Both the position numbers and the translations under genes were made by a program. A stretch of DNA of 6,941 nucleotides, taken from Lachnospiraceae bacterium. GTDB lineage: Bacteria; Bacillota_A; Clostridia; Lachnospirales; Lachnospiraceae. Location: positions 1 through 6,941 of the forward strand of contig JAFRYJ010000211.1 in NCBI GenBank assembly GCA_017437705.1, written 5' to 3'. The notes beneath the pieces are model-generated. The model saw only the letters and a program-made list of their open reading frames with translations, did not search any database and was not told where the DNA came from. Shown here piece after piece: positions 1-6,023 of the stretch; within the stretch, counting starts at the first letter, position 1, and the number at the start of each line of letters is the position of its first letter.

Positions 1-1278
1 AAAAACGTTAAGCTGAAGGCGCTTCGCAGAGGGAAGACTGTCTATGAGGAGCAGGGGGAGATGCTCTTTACACATTACGGCATCAGCGGGCCTCTGGTCC
101 TTACCATAAGCTCGGTCCTGGGGCGGAGCATAGAGAAGGGAGAGGTGATGCTCTCCCTGGACATGAAGCCCGCCCTTAATGAGGATAAGCTGAACGACAG
201 GTTCTTAAGGGATTTCGGGGAGAATGCCAACAGGCAGCTGAAGACCGTTCTGACGGGAATGATGCCTCAGAGTATGATCCCGGTATTCCTTGAAATTACA
301 GGCATTCCCGGGGACAGAAAGGTGAATTCCGTCACCAGGGAGGAACGGAGCAGGATGGTGAGCATGCTCAAGGATATAAGGCTCACGCCGTCATCGCTCC
401 GCGGTTGGGACGAAGCCGTGATCACAAAAGGCGGAGTCGATACAAGAGATATAGATCCGGGCACCATGGAGTCGAAGATAGTCAAAGGGCTCTATTTTGC
501 CGGGGAGATAATAGATACGGACGCCCTTACCGGAGGCTTCAACCTCCAGATCGCCTGGTCCACGGGATTCGCGGCAGGCACGGGCGCCGGGGAGGAGAAC
601 GGATTGGATAAGAAACACTTCAGCATCGCTCTCGACGGGCCTTCGGGAGCCGGAAAGAGCACCATAGCAAAGATCGTAGCAAAAAAACTGGGTTTTACTT
701 ACATAGACACCGGAGCCATGTACCGTGTAATAGGCCTCTACTGTCTGGAAAACGGCGTGGACACCGGGAACAGCGAAGCAGTTATAAATGCTCTGGACAG
801 TATCGATGTGGGGCTTTCCTACATAGACGGGGAGCAGCACGTTTATCTTAACGGCAGGGACGTCAGCGGCCTTATCCGTCAGGAAAATGTGGGCAACGCA
901 GCATCAGCCGCCAGCGCCATTCCCGAAGTAAGAGAGAAGCTTCTGGACATGCAGAGAGGCATGGCCGAAAAGTATGATGTGGTAATGGACGGCAGGGATA
1001 TAGGCACCAGGATCCTTCCCGATGCGGACGAGAAGATCTTCATGACGGCATCCGTGGAGGTAAGGGCCATGAGAAGGGTGGAGCAGCTCCGAACAGCGGG
1101 AGCCGATCCCGACCCCGAAGCCGTAAAGAAGGATCTTGAAGAAAGAGACTACCGCGACACCCACAGGGAGATCGCGCCCCTTAAGATGGCCGATGATGCC
1201 ATCCTCATCGACACATCATACATGACCATCGAAGAGGTGGCCGACAGGATAATCGCCATCGCGGAGGAAAGAAGATGA
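1..1278 (+). CDS. Flavoprotein (HI0933/BaiN-like) fused in frame to cytidylate kinase, 5' partial
   Basis: The frame is open from base 1, so the gene starts upstream of the window; the ATG at 61 is internal, inside the family-typical stretch GEMLFTHYGISGP. Residues 1-197 of the visible part match the C-terminal half of HI0933/BaiN-type NAD(P)/FAD-dependent oxidoreductases: the THYGISGP motif, a KGGVDTRDIDPGTMESK segment, then the closing FAD-contacting region GLYFAGEIIDTDALTGGFNLQIAWSTG. Proteins of this family normally end a few residues after that point. Here no stop occurs, and the frame runs through about six linker residues into a full CMP kinase (from residue 202). The substrate of the flavoprotein is unknown, and its N-terminal dinucleotide-binding part is outside the window. 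It could be a true bifunctional protein, or two genes joined by loss of a stop or by an indel. The stop overlaps the ispH start by 4 bp (ATGA), which points to one operon. Identity of both halves is firm; existence of the fused polypeptide is less so. Confidence 0.8.
   Translation, partial: KNVKLKALRRGKTVYEEQGEMLFTHYGISGPLVLTISSVLGRSIEKGEVMLSLDMKPALNEDKLNDRFLRDFGENANRQLKTVLTGMMPQSMIPVFLEITGIPGDRKVNSVTREERSRMVSMLKDIRLTPSSLRGWDEAVITKGGVDTRDIDPGTMESKIVKGLYFAGEIIDTDALTGGFNLQIAWSTGFAAGTGAGEENGLDKKHFSIALDGPSGAGKSTIAKIVAKKLGFTYIDTGAMYRVIGLYCLENGVDTGNSEAVINALDSIDVGLSYIDGEQHVYLNGRDVSGLIRQENVGNAASAASAIPEVREKLLDMQRGMAEKYDVVMDGRDIGTRILPDADEKIFMTASVEVRAMRRVEQLRTAGADPDPEAVKKDLEERDYRDTHREIAPLKMADDAILIDTSYMTIEEVADRIIAIAEERR
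589..597 (+). promoter_or_regulatory. Internal ribosome binding site for free Cmk
   Basis: GGGGAGGAG lies 6 nt before the in-frame TTG at 604. It is as good a Shine-Dalgarno match as those of the neighbouring genes, although it sits inside an open frame where it also encodes Gly-Glu-Glu. It supports separate initiation of the kinase. Confidence 0.55.
604..1278 (+). CDS. cmk: Cytidylate kinase (CMP/dCMP kinase), module or internal-start product
   Basis: Cmk phosphorylates CMP and dCMP with ATP in the cytoplasm, feeding CTP and dCTP pools. Counted from the TTG at 604 the protein has 224 residues, the usual size for the family. Visible motifs are the P-loop GPSGAGKST (12-20), DTGAMYR (35-41), the family signature DGRDIGT (129-135), and the arginine-rich lid followed by ERDYRDTHREIAPLKMADDA (180-199). 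All expected catalytic regions are present. The TTG start is proposed because it is preceded at 6 nt by GGGGAGGAG and places the P-loop at the usual distance from the N terminus. The codon is in frame with the upstream flavoprotein, so the kinase could be made as a fusion, as a free protein, or both. In Clostridia cmk commonly sits just upstream of ispH and rpsA, as it does here. Confidence 0.85.
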   Translation: MDKKHFSIALDGPSGAGKSTIAKIVAKKLGFTYIDTGAMYRVIGLYCLENGVDTGNSEAVINALDSIDVGLSYIDGEQHVYLNGRDVSGLIRQENVGNAASAASAIPEVREKLLDMQRGMAEKYDVVMDGRDIGTRILPDADEKIFMTASVEVRAMRRVEQLRTAGADPDPEAVKKDLEERDYRDTHREIAPLKMADDAILIDTSYMTIEEVADRIIAIAEERR

Positions 1279-2114
1279 ACATCATCCTGGCGAAGACCGC
1301 CGGCTTCTGCTTCGGCGTGAAGCGTGCCGTCAGAATGGCGAAGGAGCTGGAGGGCATGGAGAACGTCTATACCCTGGGACCGCTGATCCACAACAGGCAT
1401 GTGACGGAGGAACTGGCGGAAAAGGGCATCAGGGCCGTATCCGATATCGACAGCCTGAAGGCGGGGGACACGGTGATAATCAGATCCCACGGGGTCGCGA
1501 GGTACGTGTACGAAAGGCTTGAAGAAAAGGGCGTCACCGTCGTCGATGCCACATGTCCCTTTGTGGAAAAGATCCACAGGTACGTGGATGAGATGAGCAG
1601 GGAAGGCAGGAAGATAATCATCATAGGCGACAGAGACCATCCTGAGGTCGCGGGGACGAAGGGATGGTGCTTAAATGATGTATTTATCGTCAGCGGCGAA
1701 GAGGATATATCCGCCCTTCCGATCAAAGAAAACGAGAAGGTGGCGGTGGTGGCGCAGACCACTTTCAACTATAAAAGATTTAAAGAATTAGTTGAAATTA
1801 TTCTTTTAAAAGGTTATGATAGTGTATACCTAGGCACGGTTTGTAATGCAACCAGGATGAGACAAGAGGAAGCCATAGATATAGCATCAAAAGCTGATGG
1901 CATGATTGTAGTCGGCGACAGCGAAAGTTCCAATTCCCGCAAGCTTTACGAGGTTTGCAGGAAAATATGCAAAAGCACATTTTTTATTACGAAACTGGAC
2001 GATCTGCAGCACACTGACATTGGACCTTTACAAAACGTGGGTATAACAGCCGGAGCATCGACCCCGGAGAATTTAATTGAGGAGGTTCAGACCTATGTCA
2101 GAACAGAGTTTTGA
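1275..2114 (+). CDS. ispH: 4-hydroxy-3-methylbut-2-enyl diphosphate reductase (IspH/LytB)
   Basis: IspH carries out the last step of the MEP pathway, reducing HMBPP to IPP and DMAPP with a [4Fe-4S] cluster in the cytoplasm. At 279 residues it has the length of a single-domain IspH. The three cluster cysteines are visible: C12 (AGFCFGV), C94 (DATCPFV) and C190 (TVCNATRMRQ). Family substrate-site motifs are present too: H39 in LIHN, H72 in RSHGV, HPEV at 122-125, QTT at 161-163, SSNSRKL (218-224) and GASTPE (260-265). The start is ATG 1275, overlapping the upstream stop as ATGA, with GGAGG at 1263-1267. In many Clostridia IspH is fused to ribosomal protein S1; here the two are separate genes overlapping by 20 bp in different frames. 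Codons about 165-213 (1767-1913) are markedly AT-rich compared with the rest of the gene, though the protein motifs stay intact. Confidence 0.95.
   Translation: MNIILAKTAGFCFGVKRAVRMAKELEGMENVYTLGPLIHNRHVTEELAEKGIRAVSDIDSLKAGDTVIIRSHGVARYVYERLEEKGVTVVDATCPFVEKIHRYVDEMSREGRKIIIIGDRDHPEVAGTKGWCLNDVFIVSGEEDISALPIKENEKVAVVAQTTFNYKRFKELVEIILLKGYDSVYLGTVCNATRMRQEEAIDIASKADGMIVVGDSESSNSRKLYEVCRKICKSTFFITKLDDLQHTDIGPLQNVGITAGASTPENLIEEVQTYVRTEF
2081..2085 (+). promoter_or_regulatory. Ribosome binding site fixing the rpsA start
   Basis: GGAGG lies 9 nt before ATG 2095 and inside the 3' end of ispH. An in-frame TTG at 2077 would translate the Shine-Dalgarno sequence itself, so ATG 2095 is the better start. 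The location suggests translational coupling with ispH. Confidence 0.8.
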
Positions 2115-3342
2115 ACAGATGCTGGAGGAATCTATCAAGATGATCCATAACGGTGAGGTCCTGGAGGGGACGGTCATCGACGTTAAGGACGACCAGATAG
2201 TTCTCAACATCGGCTATAAGGCCGATGGAATACTTTCCAAAAACGAGTATTCCAACAATCCGGTTGTGGTTCTTAAGGATGAAATAAAAGTAGGGTACAG
2301 CATGCTGGTAAAGGTACTCAAGTTACACGACGGTGAAGGCCAGGTACAGCTTACCTACAAGAGACTTGCAGCTGAAAGAGGAAACAAGATCCTCGAAGAG
2401 GCATTTGAGAACCAGACAGTACTTACAGGCAAGGTGGACAAGGTACTTTCAGGCGGTCTCAGTGTCGTAGTGGACGAGGCCAGGGTATTCATTCCCGCCA
2501 GCCTTGTATCGGATTCATACGAAAGAAATCTCGAGAAATACCAGGATCAGGAGATCCAGTTCGTCATCATCGAGTTCAATCCCAGGAAGAGAAGGATCAT
2601 CGGCGACAGGAAGCAGCTCCTCGTAGCCGAGAAGGAAGAAAAGAAGAAAGCCCTCTTCGAGAGGATCGAGAAGGGTATGACGGTAGAGGGTACAGTCAAG
2701 AACATCACCGATTTCGGAGCATTCATAGATCTCGGCGGAGCAGACGGACTCCTTCACATCTCAGAGATGAGCTGGGGCAGGGTAAACAATCCCAGAGACA
2801 TCCTTTCCGTAGGCGACAAGGTAGAAGCCCTTATAAAGGATATCGACGGCGAGAAGATCGCCCTTTCACTCAAGTTCGACGACAGGAATCCCTGGAACGA
2901 TGCAGATGTTAAATATGCAGTGGGCAATGTGGTAGAAGGCCGCGTAGCAAGAATGACCGATTTCGGTGCTTTCATCGAGCTCGAGCCCGGTATCGACGCA
3001 CTCCTTCATGTTTCACAGATCTCGAGAGAGCATGTGAACAAGCCTGCAGACATCCTGAACATCGGCGATGTCATCGTTGCAAAGGTAACGGAGTTCAATG
3101 CAGAGGACAAGAAGATCAGCCTTTCAATGAAAGTAATGCTTCCCCCTGTAACGGAAGCTGCACCGGAAGCACCTGCTGAAGAGGCACCTGCTGAAGAGGC
3201 ACCTGCTCAAGAGCCTGCTCCCGAGGCACCTGCTGAGGAAGCACCTGCAGCCGAGGAAGCTCCTGCTCCCGAGACGGTCGAAGAAGCAGTTGAAGAAGCG
3301 GCAGAAGAGCCTGCTCCCGAAGCACCTGCAGCAGAAGAATAA
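2095..3342 (+). CDS. rpsA: Ribosomal protein S1-like RNA-binding protein, four S1 domains with acidic A/P/E tail
   Basis: This is an S1 protein of 415 residues that binds mRNA and, in many bacteria, helps the 30S subunit engage it. Four S1 (OB-fold) domains are readable: about 20-90, 108-174, 194-261 and 277-346. Domains 3 and 4 are the most canonical, each with TDFGAFI(D/E)L, a G(A/I)D(G/A)LLH(I/V)S core, and a closing (I/K)(A/I)SLS(L/M)K strand. Domain 2 is the most divergent. Residues 352-415 form a tail of almost only Ala, Pro and Glu, probably disordered and strongly acidic. Four domains fit Firmicute S1 proteins, which are shorter than the six-domain enterobacterial form. The gene overlaps ispH by 20 bp, and two perfect hairpins begin 24 nt after its stop. 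Whether it is ribosome-associated like E. coli S1, or a more general RNA-binding protein as in low-GC Firmicutes, cannot be read from sequence. Confidence 0.93.
   Translation: MSEQSFEQMLEESIKMIHNGEVLEGTVIDVKDDQIVLNIGYKADGILSKNEYSNNPVVVLKDEIKVGYSMLVKVLKLHDGEGQVQLTYKRLAAERGNKILEEAFENQTVLTGKVDKVLSGGLSVVVDEARVFIPASLVSDSYERNLEKYQDQEIQFVIIEFNPRKRRIIGDRKQLLVAEKEEKKKALFERIEKGMTVEGTVKNITDFGAFIDLGGADGLLHISEMSWGRVNNPRDILSVGDKVEALIKDIDGEKIALSLKFDDRNPWNDADVKYAVGNVVEGRVARMTDFGAFIELEPGIDALLHVSQISREHVNKPADILNIGDVIVAKVTEFNAEDKKISLSMKVMLPPVTEAAPEAPAEEAPAEEAPAQEPAPEAPAEEAPAAEEAPAPETVEEAVEEAAEEPAPEAPAAEE
3154..3339 (+). repeat. Degenerate 15-bp repeats encoding the Ala/Pro/Glu tail of S1
   Basis: Tandem in-frame units of GAGGCACCTGCTGAA and close variants start at 3166, 3181 and 3196, with further variants at 3223 and 3238. 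They encode EAPAE-type pentapeptides. The remainder of the tail is degenerate (EEAVEEAAEEP). Such repeats can gain or lose units by slippage without breaking the frame. Confidence 0.75.
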
Positions 3343-3366
3343 TTCTATTCTTTGTTACACGAACAG

Positions 3367-3396
3367 ACAGGAATATGCCGTCAGGCATATTCCTGT
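3367..3396 (+). terminator. Perfect 13-bp hairpin after rpsA, possible terminator
   Basis: Arms ACAGGAATATGCC (3367-3379) and GGCATATTCCTGT (3384-3396) pair fully around the loop GTCA. The following bases, GTTTATGTT, are U-rich but not a clean U-run, and they double as the 5' arm of the next hairpin. It most likely ends, weakens or protects the rpsA transcript. Confidence 0.55.
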
Positions 3397-3431
3397 GTTT
3401 ATGTTACAGGGGAATGCCCTGTAACATAAAC
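3397..3431 (+). repeat. Perfect 15-bp inverted repeat abutting the first hairpin
   Basis: Arms GTTTATGTTACAGGG (3397-3411) and CCCTGTAACATAAAC (3417-3431) pair fully around GAATG. It starts at the base after the previous hairpin ends. No U-run follows on either strand, so a classical terminator role is not clear. It may be a second transcript-end structure, or a protein-binding palindrome upstream of the membrane protein gene. Confidence 0.6.
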
Positions 3432-3467
3432 CTTGATAATATGCGGTCGCGCAGCGCCTGTCACCGG

Positions 3468-3476
3468 AAAGGAGGT
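3468..3476 (+). promoter_or_regulatory. Ribosome binding site of the membrane protein gene
   Basis: AAAGGAGGT is a near-perfect Shine-Dalgarno sequence just before ATG 3480; spacing from the GGAGG core is 4 nt, slightly short. It decides the start against in-frame upstream ATGs at 3375 (inside a hairpin), 3414 and 3441, none of which shows a comparable site. Confidence 0.75.
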
Positions 3477-3479
3477 CCC

Positions 3480-4169
3480 ATGGCACAGCTGAACGAATTT
3501 AAAGTAAAAAGCTTTCTGCAGCATCTTGTGCCGGGCATACTGGCCCTGCTTTTCGGCATCTCCGTAATGGCTGCCATCATCGTGGAGCTGGCCACGGGAT
3601 ACGATCCATCATCGCGGACGGCGTATATTTTCGGCATCATTTTTACGGCGGCCATCATCATATTCGGAATATACTTCCTTATGCAGGCCGTCCATATCCA
3701 TAAAAAGTTCCTGTCCCAGCTTAAGAAGGAGGACAGGCAGCTGCTCCTGGCACAGCTCAAGAGCGGGGAAGACGTATTCCTCAGCCATTCCGTAATAGTA
3801 ACGCCCGATTTTATCGTGCTTTTTGAGAGAAAGCTGACATCATTCGTCAGGATATATAAGATCGAGGAGCTGGTGGCCTGCTTCTCAAAGGCCAAATATT
3901 TAAGCTCCACGGAGATAGGCGAGTACGAGCTCATCATCGGGGACGTGCACAAAAGGTATACGGACCTTTCCGTCACAGGCGAGGACGCCCCGAATATGAG
4001 CGCCGCATACCAGATGATACTTAATACAGTGCCCTGGATAATGAATAACTACAGCGACGACAGGGCGGAGTTCATGGCGAATCACAAGAAGGAATCCTAC
4101 AGGAAGGCCTGTGTACGCACCGTTGAGGCCCGCAGGAAGAACATGACAGAAAACAAAGTAACGATCTGA
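3480..4169 (+). CDS. Uncharacterised membrane protein with two N-terminal helices and a cytosolic domain
   Basis: I do not recognise this 229-residue protein. Two hydrophobic segments are clear: about 16-38 (VPGILALLFGISVMAAIIV) and 48-72 (AYIFGIIFTAAIIIFGIYFL), joined by a short loop. The rest looks soluble: a Lys-rich stretch (74-84), a region of alternating hydrophobic residues suggesting beta strands (98-165), and a basic C terminus (201-221). No cleavable signal peptide, catalytic motif or metal-binding cluster is visible. By the positive-inside rule the large domain is probably cytosolic. The overall plan, a helical hairpin plus a compact beta-rich domain, recalls small membrane-anchored PH-like proteins, but that is only a resemblance of layout. 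It lies 11 nt upstream of ruvA and is probably co-transcribed with ruvAB. That proximity alone is not evidence of a role in recombination. Confidence 0.8.
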   Translation: MAQLNEFKVKSFLQHLVPGILALLFGISVMAAIIVELATGYDPSSRTAYIFGIIFTAAIIIFGIYFLMQAVHIHKKFLSQLKKEDRQLLLAQLKSGEDVFLSHSVIVTPDFIVLFERKLTSFVRIYKIEELVACFSKAKYLSSTEIGEYELIIGDVHKRYTDLSVTGEDAPNMSAAYQMILNTVPWIMNNYSDDRAEFMANHKKESYRKACVRTVEARRKNMTENKVTI

Positions 4170-4180
4170 CGGAGGCAGGA

Positions 4181-4774
4181 ATGATCTCGATTATAAAAGG
4201 CGAAGTCGCCGAAACGGCGGAGAGCAGCATCATAGTTGAAACGGGAGGCATAGGCTTCAGTGTGGCCGTGCCTTCATCGGTTGCCGCATCCGTATCTGCG
4301 GGTGATGCCGTAAAGCTCTACACCCACATGAACGTAACGGAGAACGACATCTGCCTTTACGGATTCCTTACAAGGGACGATCTGAGCGTATTCAAACAGC
4401 TCATCACCGTGTCGGGCGTGGGTCCCAAAGGCGCCCTGGGCATACTTTCGGGCCTGGGAGCGGACCAGCTGAGGCTTGCCGTCATTGCCCAGGATGCGAA
4501 GGCCATTTCAAAGGCTCCCGGCGTGGGACCCAAGACGGCGCAGAGGATAATCCTGGAGCTGAAGGACAAGCTGGATCTGGAGAAGGTGCTGGAGCACGGT
4601 ACGGTATCCGGTGCGGATCTTACGGAAAACGCCAATGTAAACGACGCCGTTATGGCCCTGGTGGTAATGGGGTATTCCAGGACCGAGGCCATATCTGCCG
4701 TAAGGCAATGCGATATAAAGCCCGACGCCACAACGGACGAGATACTGAAGATGGCCCTCCGGGCAATATTCTGA
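4181..4774 (+). CDS. ruvA: Holliday junction branch migration protein RuvA
   Basis: RuvA binds four-way junctions as a tetramer and loads the RuvB motor onto the arms during recombinational repair. The 197-residue protein has the normal family length and layout. An N-terminal OB-fold covers about 1-62 (MISIIKGEV..., ending in [10 protein letters not shown]). Two helix-hairpin-helix motifs follow, SGVGPKGAL (78-86) and [19 protein letters not shown] (113-131). A variable linker (about 135-150) leads to the C-terminal helical domain III (152-197, [14 protein letters not shown]), which contacts RuvB. The start at ATG 4181 has GGAGG at 4171-4175. ruvB begins 16 nt after the stop, the standard ruvAB arrangement. 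No ruvC is visible in the window, which is common in Firmicutes. Confidence 0.96.
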   Translation: MISIIKGEVAETAESSIIVETGGIGFSVAVPSSVAASVSAGDAVKLYTHMNVTENDICLYGFLTRDDLSVFKQLITVSGVGPKGALGILSGLGADQLRLAVIAQDAKAISKAPGVGPKTAQRIILELKDKLDLEKVLEHGTVSGADLTENANVNDAVMALVVMGYSRTEAISAVRQCDIKPDATTDEILKMALRAIF

Positions 4775-4790
4775 TCTGCGGGAGACTTTA

Positions 4791-5792
4791 ATGGAAAAAC
4801 GTATTATCACAACAGAAATGATAGAAGAGGATATCCAGATCGAGAACAATCTCCGTCCCAGATATCTTAAGGATTACACGGGCCAGAAGAAGCTCAAGGA
4901 AGTCCTCTCTGTTTATATAGAAGCAGCAAAAGGCAGGGAAGAGCCTTTGGACCACGTGCTGTTCTACGGTCCTCCCGGACTGGGAAAGACGACGCTGGCG
5001 GGCATAATTGCCAATGAGATGGGCGTCAACATGCGCGTCACCTCCGGACCGGCCATCGAGAAGCCCGGCGAGATCGCGGCCATCCTGAACGGCCTCAGCG
5101 AAGGAGACGTTCTCTTTATCGACGAGATCCACAGGCTCAACCGCCAGGTGGAGGAGGTGCTGTATTCGGCCATGGAGGACTTTGCCATCGACATCATGAT
5201 AGGCAAAGGAGCCACCGCCAGGTCCATCAGGCTGGATCTTCCCAGGTTCACGCTTATAGGCGCCACCACCAGGGCAGGCATGCTGTCCGCTCCCTTAAGG
5301 GACAGGTTCGGTGTGGTGCAGAGGCTGGATTATTACTCCACAGAGGAGCTGAAGCAGATCATAAGGAACTCGGCGCGCATCATTCATGTGGATATAGATG
5401 ATGAAGGAGCCATGGAGCTGGCAAGAAGGTCCAGAGGAACGCCCAGGCTTGCAAACCGCTTCCTTAAGAGGGTAAGGGATTTTGCCCAGGTAAAGGGAAA
5501 CGGGTCCATCGACCTTAAGACGGCCAATATGGCGCTGGACATCCTTGATGTGGACAAGTACGGCCTGGACAACACGGACAGGGGCATACTGGAGAGCATC
5601 ATGCTGAAATTCGGCGGAGGCCCCGTGGGCATCGAGGCGCTGGCAGCGGCGTCGGGAGAGGATGCCGGCACCATAGAGGATGTATATGAGCCTTATCTTT
5701 TGAAAAACGGTTTTATCAACAGGACTCCCCGGGGAAGGGTGGCGACGGATCTTGCCTACGCACATCTGGGGATCGAAAAAAAGGTCGATTGA
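4791..5792 (+). CDS. ruvB: Holliday junction branch migration ATPase RuvB
   Basis: RuvB is the hexameric AAA+ motor that pumps DNA through RuvA-bound junctions. The 333-residue protein is full length. Visible motifs are Walker [10 protein letters not shown] (60-68), Walker B FIDEIH (109-114), sensor 1 GATTRAG (157-163), the arginine finger region APLRDRFG (167-174, R170), and sensor 2 RGTPRLANR (215-223). The C-terminal winged-helix DNA-binding domain includes [11 protein letters not shown] (275-285) and ends in [17 protein letters not shown] (311-327). All catalytic residues expected for the family are present. The start at ATG 4791 has GGGAGA at 4780-4785 with 5-nt spacing. It is the last gene of the probable membrane protein-ruvA-ruvB unit; a GC-rich hairpin starts at the base after its stop codon. 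Confidence 0.97.
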   Translation: MEKRIITTEMIEEDIQIENNLRPRYLKDYTGQKKLKEVLSVYIEAAKGREEPLDHVLFYGPPGLGKTTLAGIIANEMGVNMRVTSGPAIEKPGEIAAILNGLSEGDVLFIDEIHRLNRQVEEVLYSAMEDFAIDIMIGKGATARSIRLDLPRFTLIGATTRAGMLSAPLRDRFGVVQRLDYYSTEELKQIIRNSARIIHVDIDDEGAMELARRSRGTPRLANRFLKRVRDFAQVKGNGSIDLKTANMALDILDVDKYGLDNTDRGILESIMLKFGGGPVGIEALAAASGEDAGTIEDVYEPYLLKNGFINRTPRGRVATDLAYAHLGIEKKVD

Positions 5793-5821
5793 TCTCAGCC
5801 GGGAACAGGCCCCGGCTGAGA
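5793..5821 (+). terminator. GC-rich 11-bp hairpin directly after the ruvB stop
   Basis: Arms TCTCAGCCGGG (5793-5803) and CCCGGCTGAGA (5811-5821) pair fully around a 7-nt loop, starting at the base after the stop. The bases that follow (CAAAACG) contain no U-run, so it may be a transcript 3'-end stabiliser or a Rho-assisted end rather than an intrinsic terminator. Confidence 0.5.
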
Positions 5822-5823
5822 CA

Positions 5824-5919
5824 AAACGCTTCGCGTTTGATGCACACGCGCGCAGAACCGTATTAGTTGCCTTCGGCAACTGCACGCGGCGCGCAAGGAT
5901 CGCAGGCGATCCTTGATTG
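5824..5919 (+). repeat. Cluster of three short hairpins between ruvB and zapA
   Basis: Three perfect small stems follow one another: AAACGC/GCGTTT (5824-5838, loop TTC), AGTTGCC/GGCAACT (5865-5881, loop TTC), and the palindrome CAAGGATCG/CGATCCTTG (5894-5915, 4-nt loop CAGG). They are separated by GCGCGC-rich spacers at 5848-5853 and 5889-5894. The last palindrome and the GCACGC-GCG spacer before it have a counterpart downstream of zapA (6445-6492). The last stem is followed by ATTGTGTATTTT and might end transcription weakly. No open reading frame or RNA gene is evident. Confidence 0.6.
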
Positions 5920-5945
5920 TGTATTTTCCCGTTTTCGGGTAAAAT
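5917..5945 (+). promoter_or_regulatory. Candidate sigma-A promoter for zapA
   Basis: TTGTGT (5917-5922) and TAAAAT (5940-5945) are separated by exactly 17 bp. The -10 box matches the consensus at 5 of 6 positions; the -35 box matches only its TTG. An imperfect inverted repeat, ATTTTCCCG/CGGGTAAAAT (5923-5945), fills the spacer and covers the -10, so it may be an operator or chance. A start near 5952 would put a 7-bp hairpin (5957-5977, one G-U pair) at the 5' end of the zapA leader. Confidence 0.4.
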
Positions 5946-6012
5946 AGATATACGGGCGGGATCATTAAAAGGTCCCGGAGAATGCTTCATCAAAAAAGAA
6001 GCAAACAGTATC

Positions 6013-6018
6013 GGGAGG
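6013..6018 (+). promoter_or_regulatory. Ribosome binding site fixing the zapA start
   Basis: GGGAGG lies 5 nt before ATG 6024. The in-frame ATG at 5982 has no comparable site and would add 14 residues not expected before the ZapA domain. Confidence 0.75.
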
Positions 6019-6023
6019 AAGCT

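Noticed and set aside
61..63. ATG at 61 as the start of the flavoprotein gene
   Set aside because: The frame is open to base 1 and the residues before the ATG belong to the conserved motif region, so the gene begins upstream of the window.
2077..2094. TTG at 2077 as the rpsA start
   Set aside because: It would translate the Shine-Dalgarno sequence; ATG 2095 has GGAGG at 9 nt and gives a normal S1 N terminus.
3116..3388. Leu/Gln/Pro-rich minus-strand frame opposite the S1 tail
   Set aside because: Its repeats are the reverse complement of the 15-bp units coding the Ala/Pro/Glu tail; it is low-complexity antisense of a known gene.
5840..5920. GC-rich structured gap as a tRNA, small RNA gene or CRISPR repeat
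   Set aside because: No cloverleaf, CCA end or regularly spaced direct repeats are visible; the stems are short and independent, so a repeat element is the safer description.
5295..5993. Long open frame on the minus strand opposite ruvB
   Set aside because: It mirrors the coding strand of a clear ruvB, has no good ribosome binding site that I can see, and its translation shows no family features. The other minus-strand frames opposite conserved genes were rejected for the same reasons.
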